Below, piece by piece: positions 32,239 through 42,214 of a DNA stretch of 56,554 nucleotides. This stretch comes from Heterotrichella gracilis. Taxonomy: Eukaryota; Sar; Xanthophyceae; Tribonematales; Xanthonemataceae. The stretch spans positions 1 to 56,554 of the forward strand of contig JAULBX010025763.1 in the NCBI GenBank assembly GCA_032358255.1, written 5' to 3'. The notes beneath the pieces were generated by a model. That model searched no databases. It had not been told where the DNA came from and saw only the letters and a list, made by a program, of their open reading frames with translations. Each line of letters opens with the position of its first letter. The first letter of the stretch is position 1. A program made the translations under genes and the position numbers.

Positions 32239-33772
32239 TTGAGTTCACAAGCCATTGCTGGCCCAGGCCTGAGGCCTATATATATCATGCAGTGCAGCTT
32301 TGCTGGGTGGTGTATTGCAATTCCGGAATAGCGTGCTACAGGCAAGCCTGATGTGGCCCAAGGGCCTTGGGGATATGGTTTTTGTCAATCTAGAACTCCC
32401 TTCCCCTGCACTTTGTACAATATGCACGAGTCTGCAATTTGCACAAAGTCATTACTAATACTTAGTTTTTATCGTAGTCTTCTGCTGCATGCGCATTTCA
32501 ATAGCAAACAGTCACTGTGCCTTGGCCATTGTCGATCATGATCAGGCCTGTACTTGTTCACAAACATGCCATGCACTACAACGTTATATTATTAATATAT
32601 TGCCATGCACTGCAACGTTGGCAATTTTACTCCCAGTGGGAGCTCCCCCATGGTGCTAATAGTGGTGATGTCGCGTTGCGTGCCAAGTAGATGCATCACA
32701 TGTTGCGCTATAATTTCTTACGTTGACCACAGGCCTTCCTTTCAAAGTGAGAAAGGGAGAAGGACACAGTTTTTTGAGGGACCCCGTGCATACGACTCGC
32801 ATCTGGTTGAGAAGGCAAGCACTGAGTGCGCGCTCAGTGTTTTCGAAAGACTGGTACATCTCATTGTTACATACCTTGAGCACATTTCGGGCTGCCACAA
32901 TGTGTAACACTTAATAGTGGTGAACAATGTGTACAGCTGCAGATCTGCGACGATCCTCGTGCCACTGGGCCTGGGCCAGATGGTACAACATGGATTTCCC
33001 CCCCACATACGACTTGCTAATAGCCATTATAAGGAGGCGCGCCTCAAAACAATTATTGGCAGTGCACGCACAAAATTAAACCGGTTCCCTACTCCAGCAG
33101 TTTTCCGCCCGATCCCACATGTTATGCCAGCCTATCCCCACTTCTCATTGGCTAAAAATGGCCACAGCATGTGGCCTGGACATTCCATTGCTGTGGCAGC
33201 CTGAGGGTACTCCTTGCCTGTAACACAGGCTGTGTGGCCGCCACATGGCGCACCAATGCCAATGCTGAGTCTGCTCGTTCTGCTTGTTTGACTAGTCGTG
33301 ACGACCTCGGAACTACCGGAAAAAACTTATCTGTTGCTATACCGCTCATCCGTCAGTACAAACCTACACATCCTGGCATTAGTTGTGGACAGAAATGCCC
33401 CACCTTTGCATATGCGGCACGTACACACACTATTGGTACGTCTTACCTTGGCACATGTGGTACGTCCAGGCACATGGCACGGAAATTATGCTCAAACCTC
33501 CAGTGCTAGGTGGGCAGCTCTCTATTCCAAACTCGCATTGCATAAACTTGCATTGCAAAACCCCTTTTCCAGGCAGAGTTTGGTTTGGAATTCATCGGGC
33601 TCTAAAAAACGGGGTGAACCCCTGCATTCCTACCATGGCTGACATGGCCATGCCGCTCTCTCACCTGGTCCGCCACCGCACCCCACTCAACCTACATCCC
33701 CATATACCAACGTAATCGTAATGTATCGCACATTGCAATCGATGCATCATGGCGTCCTCCCCGCTGCCCGCC
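32239..33772. other. Intergenic region between convergent paralogue B and LETM1-like gene
   Basis: No gene supported. 32792-32950 (CGCATCTGGTTGAGAAGGCA...) is a diverged copy of 29850-29960 behind paralogue A, so the tandem duplication includes downstream sequence. A TGTAA polyadenylation-type motif is at 32901. Confidence 0.45.
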
Positions 33773-36700
33773 TCAGTGTTGCTTCTTTTCCTCTTCTCCC
33801 CCCTCGTGGTCCTCCAGCGCCGCCTGCTCAGCAGCTTCCTCCACCTGCTGCGCCAGGCTGGCGGCCTTGAGGGCGGCTGGCCCCGGCGCCTCCCCCCCCT
33901 CATCGCCCTCGGTGTCTCCCCCTAGGGACATAGATCCCCTGCGGGTGGGGGTTGAGGGATGGTGAGTGTGTGTACATGTGGGAGAATTGGGCGGGCAGGG
34001 AAGCATGTGCATGCGCAGACGAAAGTGTTTTCGGGATGGTGATGGTAGGGGGGTGCTTGTCTCATAAGTGATACCCTCCCCTGGGCCAGCCAATCTCACT
34101 CCTTGCTTTCCGCCGCTTTCTCACAGAGGGTGCGTAATGGACCATCTCCTTCCAACAAGCCTCCCCTCACCCCACACCTCCTCCCCCCAACCCATCCCTC
34201 CCACCCCCTCCGCGCACCATGACGCGCCCCCCTGGCCGCTGCCTGACCCGCTCCCCTCGCCCCCCCTGGCCCCCGCCATGGCCGGCGCAGTGAGGCGCGC
34301 CACTGCTGCAGCCGCCCTGGCGAGTTCCTGCTCCTCATCCTCGGCAACCGCTGCCTCCTGCGCCTTCTCCAGCTGAGACTTGAGCTCCTCGTACCTGCGG
34401 GGTTGAAGTCAGAGTGTGGAGTAGGAGCTTGAATCACCAAAACCCTGCTAAAACATTATTAATGCATCAACATCCTGCACACCATACTAGTAGCTATCGA
34501 GCTGTACACATGAAACCCTTGTCGAAACCCTACCAATTGCCTGGCACATCTCGTACATCCCACCCTCCCGGCATATGCCCGACATCACCATGGGAGTTTT
34601 TTAATTTTGTCAGCGAGGGGGTTTGAAATGTAGGTTTTGGGATCAGGGTTGGATCAATCCAGTGGACTGGGGGCACAACCAGTGAGACTTCAAGGCCCTG
34701 GATCAGGTTTTGGTTCAACATGTTGGCGCGGCGATGGCTGCCTCCCCATCCTACTGCACTCCTAGTCCCTAAACCATAGGTACAAAATCTTACACATAAC
34801 CTTAGGCACAAACCCCTCACCGCATCATGAGCTCCTGCCTCTTGAGCGAGAACTGCGACGGGAACAGGCCCGGGAAGTATCTCTGTATGAAGCCAAATAT
34901 GAGCACATGGCCCACCGGGGTCAGGGGGGCCACCAGTATGACAGTGAAGGGGATGAAGGTGAGCACGTCCTTGAGGGTGCGGCGCAGGGCCATCACCTCG
35001 CGCGGCTTCAGGGTGCCGCCTGCAGGGAGGCAGGGTGTGTCAGTAGAGTCAATCATGCCATTGGGGTTTTCCACTAGGATCATTCGTTCTAGTTTTCCGA
35101 TAGGGTAATTTCATGCCACACGCACCCCTTAATACCCATTTTCTTGGGTTATGAACTCTTAAAGATTAGCCAAACCACACATGCCAAGTGAACATTTATT
35201 GAACATGTATAAACGCCACAAAAGCAATACCCGACTCCAATGGCATGCAAAGACATCTCCATGTCTACAGAGTAGATACAGTTGCTCAAGCCCCCTGCCA
35301 GGAACACCACCCCTTGGAAGTCCCTTTGCAACAAATCCCAAAACCCCAAAGCCCCCTGCAAAAACCCTACCCAGTGCCGCGCGCCAGAACAGCCTGCTGA
35401 CCCCCCCCACATCCGACCCCAGCAGGCGCACGCCCCTTGACCCAAACTGGAACCCCTCCTCAAGCTTGGCCAGCCCCTCCTTCACCTGCAGCTGAAGCTT
35501 GGCAAGGGACAGGCCGCCGCCAGCAGCCACCGTGGCGTCCCTGGGGTGGGGATTGGGATGTGATTGGGAATTGGGATGAAACTGAAATAGACATTCAAAA
35601 ATCAGAAATAGATATTCTGCGTTCCTGGAGCAAAGATTGGTGGGTGAGAGGTGGGATAGGGTGTCAAGGGTGTTGGGTGTGTGGAGGGGTAAGGCTGCTA
35701 GCAAATGTAAATGTCGCACCGCGGCGCCCTTAATGAGCCCCTAGCCAGCGTGACAATGCATGGTCCATGGAAATGCGGATGGTGCGCCAAGGCGCACGGC
35801 AGAGATGGCGGTGCCTTCAGGGTCTAGGGTCTGCCTTTTGGGTTCAGGGTTTGCGGCCCCTCACTGTATCCCCAGGCGCTGGCGCAGGTCTGGTATGTCT
35901 GTCGCCAGCTGCAGCAGCAGCCCCTCAGCCCCACCCCCGCCCCCCTCCTCCAGCGCCCCCTGCACCGCCGCCAGCTGTCCCTCCAACAGGGCAAACTCCG
36001 CCACAAGCAGCGCAAGCTCGTCGCTGGTGCCCTGGTAGAAGGGGAGATAATACAGCATGAAAACCCAACCAATATAAACTTACGACTACTTTTCCAGGAA
36101 GACATGAATACGGTAGTCTTATTCTAGTCCCCCTGACATTTTTGGCTGATTGCTCCTTCCCTCACCGTCTTTACCAAACACCGTGTTCTTACCATGACCT
36201 GGCACAGGGCATGGAGGCCCGCTGCTAATTCTGCTGCCTTGCTGGAACGCACAAATTTCCAATTGCGTTCACCAACCCACCCCTCCACCATCCTCACCTG
36301 TCTGAATGGGAACGGGAGGGCGATCGAGTCCAGCGCCATGTCCAGCGCCTCGTCCTCCAGCGCCTGGTAGATGCACAGCATCTCGACGCCAAGCGTGCGA
36401 ACCTGCGGGGGTGGGTGAGGGCAGGTGGGTAAATGAATGTGTTAGTGGGTACTGATTCATGGTTCTTGAGTGGCCTGGTAGGATTTCACCAGGATCTACA
36501 GTCCCATTAAGTAACCATAAAGTTTAGGGTTTCTTGCCAATTTAAGATCCCCACTCACAGCGCAGCCCCGCTAGGGTTTTGTCAGGATGCAGGGTATTCC
36601 CCAAAGTTGAGTTCTTTGCACTCACCGCCAGACCCCGCGACGTGGCCGCTATTTCCTCATCCAAGTCCCTCAGCGCCTTGGTCAGCGAGGCCCTCTCCCT

Positions 36701-39700
36701 AGGGTTTGCCTTGCGCAGTCGTGCCTCCCTTGCCTTGCTTGCCTCCACCAGCTGCTTCTCAAGCTCCTCAATCTCGCGCTGGGCGGAGGCCATGGCGGCG
36801 GAGGTGTCCTCCTGTGGCGGTGGAGGGTGGTGGATGTGGGGATGGGTGATGTGTATCGATGTGCATGGACTGGTTCAGCGGGATGTGTGGTGGGATGTGG
36901 GTGAGCCCTCCCATTTTGGCTGCTATCATGCTATGTTCCCAGGCCCACAAGCTGCTCCTCTTTATCCCACTGAACCCTTAAACCCTGACCAAAAACCCTA
37001 GTGCATCACAATGTCTCCAATCAATAATTATCCAGTACCATTGTGGAAACGGGCAGCAGCATGCTTGCCAGCCCACCCCTGGCAAACCCGCCCCCAAAGT
37101 GATCCCTAAGCCAAACCCTAAACCCTTGTGCAATCCCAGCAAAACCCCAATGCCACACTACTATTGAAAATCTTGCCCATATCTAAACCCTAGGGCGCAC
37201 CTTTGTTGATACGGGCAGCGGCATGCCTGCTGGCAGCCTCCTGGCCGCCGCGCTGCCCCCCCCGTTCAGTCGAATCCACAGCCCCTTGGCGTACTGGGCA
37301 CCATTCTTCACACCCACCACCCACTCTTTGGGGGGCGTCTCGCGCACCTGCAGTGGAGGGTGGGTGGGTGGGTGCAGGGGAATGAATGCATGATGTGTGC
37401 GAGGAAAGGACCTTAATGGGATGCGCACTTAGGACCGCCACCGGACCGTGCAGGAAGATGAACAACTAGATTTTCATTCGTAGGGTTTAGTACACTACAT
37501 TGACCCCCACACAGCACCACCCACATCCTGCCAAATCTGCCTTATATAGGACCTCACCCTCACACCCCCCCCCACCCCCCACCCCCACGCACCGCCTGCA
37601 CCGCTGGCTGGATCCTCCTTGCCAGGTACTGCTCAGCCTTCTCAAGCTGCTCAACAGGGGAGCGAAGGCTCAGCCCAGAGTCGGAGCCCCCCTCCTCGCC
37701 CCCAGCCCCCCCCTCACCCTCCGCCCCCTGCTGCGCCTTGGTGGCACGCGTGGGCAGCAGGCGGTAGCGCGCGTTGCGAGCGTCGATGGCGGCCTGGGCG
37801 GCGCGTTGCCTGCAGAGTTGACGTTAGGGTTTGTTAGGGTTGCGGCGGTGGGCATTTGAGGGTTACATGGTCTCCCCCCGCCAAACCACTCACATTGGGA
37901 AGGGCAAGCATGTCAGCTCTTGGCCGCCCACTCAGCCGGCTCTGCACACACCTCCCTCACACGCCCCTTGCTACCCCCCATCTAATTTCCGTTTTCCAAA
38001 TAATTCCCCCCCTTCCTCCAGAAAATGCAGACCAGGCTACACTGCGTGCACATGGTTAAACAACAGATCGTCTACCCATCCACCGCCCGCCACACCACTC
38101 ACGTTGGGAAAGGCAGGCACGTCAGCTCCTGTGCCGCCCGCTCAGCCAGCTCCGCACACACCTCCCTCACACGCTCCCGCACCCTCTCCTCGCGCCGCTG
38201 CTCGCTGCCCCGCTTGAACACAAAGCCAAAGGAGGCGGGGAGGGAGCGCATGTGGGCCTGCAGGGACCACAGGGGAAATTACTTATGGCTTATTGGGGTG
38301 GTGGTGCCAATATTGGGACTTGTGTTGATGAATTATGTGCGTGTGCCTGCGCGCTTTTGGGTTGTATTATATTCTTTGGTTTCGGCGCAAGGTGAGCCAA
38401 TTTGATGGCTATGGGAGCGGCTGCGGGATGCAGGGGTATTGAGCATGGTGTCGGGGCTATTTGGGGAGGGGATGGGGGTTGGTGGGGCAACTGCGCATGA
38501 AAGCTGGGGAATTGTGGAGTGGTGCCGGTGGTAAGATATGATGACCCAACCCCACATGTGCATGCTGCGGGTCTGACATAAAACCAGCCATTGTGGCTAC
38601 CAGATCCCCAGCTCCCTCCCTGCCAGCTGCACCAATCATGCCACTGTCATCCCTCTGCCATCCATCTTGCACTACCATGCTAGCCACCACAAAAGCTGCA
38701 TCTACGTGGTGATTGCATCCCCACCGTGCATAACTGCTCCCTCATCAAGTGTGCCATTGCATTCCAAGCCGCGCTGTGCTACATGCTGCGCCCCTCCCCT
38801 CCCCTCCCCTCCCGTCCACCCCCCACTCCCATCTGACCAGCTCCACCACCATCCCACCCCTCCCCCACCTTGAGCTGCTCCCCCGCCAGCTGCATCTCAG
38901 CAACAACCTCCATGGCCGCAGCCACCCTCCCCTCCTCCTCGGTCTCAAACGCCTCTGCCTCTTCCTCGCTGCAGCCTGGAGGGAGAGGGTTCTAGGGTTT
39001 TTATCTTGTAAGGCTAAGCGTTTTAGTGGCTTCTAGGGTTGTAACCTGGTAGAGCATTGATACTTTTAGAGCTCGGTGTTTAAGGGTTTGGAGTTTAGGG
39101 TAAATTTCCTCCAATGGCCTCAGCCTCCTCCCTGCCGCAGCCAGTGGATGGGTGCAGGAAGATAGGCAAGGTGGGGTAAGGATTGTGCACTGGTTTCTCG
39201 ACTGCCCCAGGCCCGCCATGCACAAGACATCGTTGGGTTTCCATCAGGTTTGACACAAGGGGGAACCTGCTAGCCATAGCACTGCGGGTACACAAGAGTG
39301 CCATGCATAACGGTCCGTAGGGAATACTGTACGCCTCCCCATGGACTCCCCAAGGCTGTCCTTGGGTGTATGCCAAAACTCGCAGGGTTTCCTGTAGGGT
39401 TTCGCCCTTGCCACTCGCTAGGGTTCAAAGGGTTTCCTGTAGTATTCCGCAGCACCCCCCCCACCTGTCTGCGCCGCTCGGGGCGTGTACACCGGCGACG
39501 GCAGCTTGAGCAGGTAGTCTGCCCTCACCAGGTTGCGGTACACCTTGCGCAGCAGCACCAGCACGCGCAGGCGGGTGACGCGGGAGGAGGGGGGGGTGTC
39601 GTCGTCGTCCTCGACAGTGTGGGGGGGGAGGGTGTCCACGGCGCTGCAGCGGTGGTGGACACATGGCGGTGGATGGATACCCTTTGGGGTTCAGGTATGG

Positions 39701-40405
39701 GCGGGGGCCTTGCAGTGGTACCCACCCACCATAATCCCACCCCCCGTGGCATGCTGCTGCCGCACCCACCACTGCTTGCACACCCGCCACACCCACCACA
39801 TATGCACCCCGCGACCTGGGCAAGGTCAGGGCATATGCACATGCACTTGCACAAAACAGGGAGACCCTCCACTGCACACCCACCACCACCACAAGCAAGG
39901 CACACCATACTAAATTCCTCTCCCACATGTGACGTGCACATATAGTCATGACCCGCTTACACAGCACTTGTACCTGGAGCTGGCAACGGCTCCACACCCA
40001 GTAACAAGCATGCATGCGGTGTCCACAGGACCTCTAGGTCTGTCCAACCACCCTGGCTACCTCTCACCCTCGTGCATTGAAGCATACAAATGCACCCAAA
40101 CCCTCCCACCTGGACTCAACCCTTGTGTACTGGGGTCCGGCACCCGCCCTGCCCGCAAACAGGCCCGCCAGCGCTTGCCACTGAGCATACACGCTCGCAT
40201 GCTGGGCACCGCTGAACATGCGGCTGTCGAGTCCAGATGCCCCGTGGGATGGAGCCACCAGCTTCCTAGCTCCTTGCGTGGCTTGCTTCCGACGAGAGGT
40301 GCTGAACGGGAGCCATCGGGAAGGGGTTCTGTGCAGCAGCTGTTGCGAAGTGCTGCTGCTGGCTGTTGACATTACATCCATCCTGGTTCCCATGGTCGGG
40401 CTCAT
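33773..40405 (-). CDS. LETM1-like membrane protein, plant/plastid type
   Basis: Coding-strand exons: 40405 to about 40145, 39640-39465, 38975-38869, 38257-38103, 37809-37593, 37348-37201, 36811-36626, 36402-36298, 36031-35865, 35540-35371, 35019-34821, 34394 to about 34270, 33938-33773 (TGA). The N-terminus ([20 protein letters not shown]) is Ser/Arg-rich and acidic-poor, like a plastid or mitochondrial transit peptide. The diagnostic block spans two exons: [20 protein letters not shown], then [17 protein letters not shown], a hydrophobic [19 protein letters not shown] segment and [10 protein letters not shown], the LETM1 transmembrane signature. Upstream exons are long charged helices (e.g. 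[19 protein letters not shown]). The C-terminus is short and Ala/Glu-rich with no EF-hand. LETM1 proteins act in inner-membrane cation/proton exchange and organelle volume control; the plant long-form relatives are less understood. Some internal junction phases were not checked. Confidence 0.8.
37040..37250 (-). repeat. Duplicated exon end (LETM1-like exon 37348-37201)
   Basis: TTGT(G/T)GA(A/T)ACGGGCAGC(A/G)GCATGC(T/C)TGC occurs at 37043 and 37202 (plus strand). The downstream copy on the coding strand lacks a clear donor. CTAAACCC motifs lie between. Confidence 0.8.
37880..38185 (-). repeat. Duplicated exon end plus donor (LETM1-like exon 38257-38103)
   Basis: CCGCC(A/C)..CACCACTCACATTGGGAAGGGCAAGCATGTCAGCTC at 37880 and its copy at 38088, about 208 bp apart, share GCTCAGCC(G/A)GCTC(T/C)GCACACACCTCC. 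The coding strand has GTGAGTGG donors in both copies. Confidence 0.9.
38950..39140 (-). repeat. Duplicated acceptor/exon start (LETM1-like exon 38975)
   Basis: GCCTCTGCCTCTTCCTCGCTGCAGCC at 38951 and GCCTCAGCCTCCTCCCTGCCGCAGCC at 39117. TCTAGGG, TTTAGGG and related motifs lie between. Confidence 0.75.
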
Positions 40406-41541
40406 ACAAAGAGCATTCGAGGCAGTTGGCGTGCCGGAACTGGTTTTATTACGTATGGATGTGTCGGAGGGATGTCACGATTGCCAGTAAACCCGGAAGT
40501 TGTTTGTTTGTTTGTTTGTTATCCAATTGGGTGACACAAGGAAAAAACTGGAAGAGCGCAGGATGTCAACACCAGCTAAACTTACTACAACCTGCGGTAC
40601 TAGCAAGAAAAATCATAAGCGCAACGCAGCAAAGCGCTGAAAGCAACGACTTGGCAACAAAAAAGCCCCTTTCACGTGTTTTTCGGGGACTGGCAATGCG
40701 CCTGGTCAACAGCGCTACAGACGAGCTCGCTCCCTGTACGAAATACCCTTTGGTTTAGAACACGTCACGACTCAGCAACTCGTATTGAGCGCGAGTTGCA
40801 GCATGCACAGCATAAATGCCGCTAAACCTTTGCTATTCCTGAGGCATGAGCTGCAGCCTCACGTATTTTGACACACCCTCTTTCGTTTTGCTATGTCTCT
40901 TCCCGGGCCCCTATTCATCACCCTATCCATTTAAAGCATTGCAAGCTGTTGTTTGGGTGCTATACCTGACGGGCTTCTCCACTTTAACTGCGGTCTAAAG
41001 GGTTGGGTGAACGTGGGTGCGAGGCTTTAGTGCTCTGACTAGGCAATACGGCTCCCATATCCCTTCCATCGCGCCCTAAGCATGCATGCATAAGTGCTTT
41101 GCTCTGCCCGAGCGGTGGTAAGCCAATATAACTGCAAAAAGCCCACTGATCATATACCTAATATACGCGAGCCCTTACAGCGCATCTCCTGCGATGTCGG
41201 TCGCTTCGGAGCGGTCATGGGTGGCGTGCACATCAGGGCGCATCGCCCAAAGAAGCTCGCAGCGTGGTTTCACCGGCGGAGCACGTCAGCAAAGATCACA
41301 CATGCCCCTCAGGTAGAGATCTCAACCTGTCACGGATAGCTTTGCCATAGTTTGGGGCAGAGGTGTGGGTCTGTGGGTATGCCACCTGATGGCAGCCACT
41401 TCCAACGTATGTTGCAGCCACAAGCATCACACTGCATGTTGCACCCAGGTGCAACTTCGTAGGGGTAGGGATTCTTTGTGCATATGAACCTGCACTCACA
41501 CGCTGTCGAGTGGCTATCCTACCAAAGCACAGTCTAGGTTG

Positions 41542-41660
41542 GCATGCAATGGCATGGAGGGGGCGGGGCAATGAGAAAAACCATAGGACGGTAGCATGGA
41601 GCCCTTAGCCCGGTTCGCTGCTGATAAAAACTACTAATCGAAATATTTGAGCCCCGCCCT
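41542..41660 (+). repeat. Direct repeat copy 1 (about 115 bp)
   Basis: Shares CATAGGACGGTAGCAT(G/A)GAGCC, TAGCCCGGTTCGCTGCTGAT and AAAAACTACTAATC(G/A)AAATATTTGAGCC with copy 2, over 90% identical in the core by eye. No inverted ends, no splice sites, no frame conservation. Confidence 0.9.
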
Positions 41661-42022
41661 CTCCACAACCTACCAGCACCCCTACCCCATGCCGCTTTGG
41701 CTATCACGGCTAGCACCACCCAGAGGGCCAACCCCCGCCCCATCACCCATGCCTACCCAGCCAATCGCCAGCACCGTTGGGCCATCATTGCACCGCATAC
41801 GCCCATCATATGTTCATGCCCATCCCTGTGCTAATCTTGTACCACTTGATGTGCACACCCCCTATCTGTCATCCACACGCGCACCGCGTTTGCACACAAC
41901 ATGGCGAAATGCAGTGGTTATATCATGCCAGATAAACACTAGTAGAGGTACCCCATGGTGCCGCAACGCCCTGTATGTGGTTACTCACTAAGGCCCAGGA
42001 AACGCAATTTGTGCAACGCAAT

Positions 42023-42140
42023 GCAATGCATGTAGGGAGCGCGGGCAGTGAAAAAAACATAGGACGGTAGCATAGAGCCCCTAGCCCGGTTCGCTGCTGA
42101 TAAAAACTACTAATCAAAATATTTGAGCCTCGCCCTCCCT
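42023..42140 (+). repeat. Direct repeat copy 2
   Basis: Second copy of the 41542 repeat, about 480 bp downstream and directly upstream of the FKBP20-2 gene. Followed by a C/T-rich stretch. It could hold promoter elements or be a short non-autonomous transposon. Confidence 0.9.
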
Positions 42141-42214
42141 CCCCCCCCTTCTCCTCTCCCTCTCCTCTCCTCCCCCTTTCTCAACCGCCACTCCATCAGC
42201 ACTCGCCCAGTTGC

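Larger units (their letters stand above)
40406..42214. other. Divergent intergenic region (LETM1-like and FKBP20-2 promoters)
   Basis: The two plastid-type genes are transcribed away from each other across about 1.8 kb. Contains a (GTTT)n tract at about 40500-40520, the paired direct repeat, and pyrimidine-rich CTCCCTCTCCTCTCC near 42150, probably 5' UTR. No gene seen. Confidence 0.5.

Noticed and set aside
35159..35719. 186-residue minus frame
   Set aside because: Only the part 35371-35540 is a LETM1-like exon; the rest is intron read through.
39298..40015. Long overlapping frames on both strands (215 and 196 residues)
   Set aside because: GC-rich shadow frames across LETM1-like exon 39465-39640 and its introns; no domain and no splice logic.
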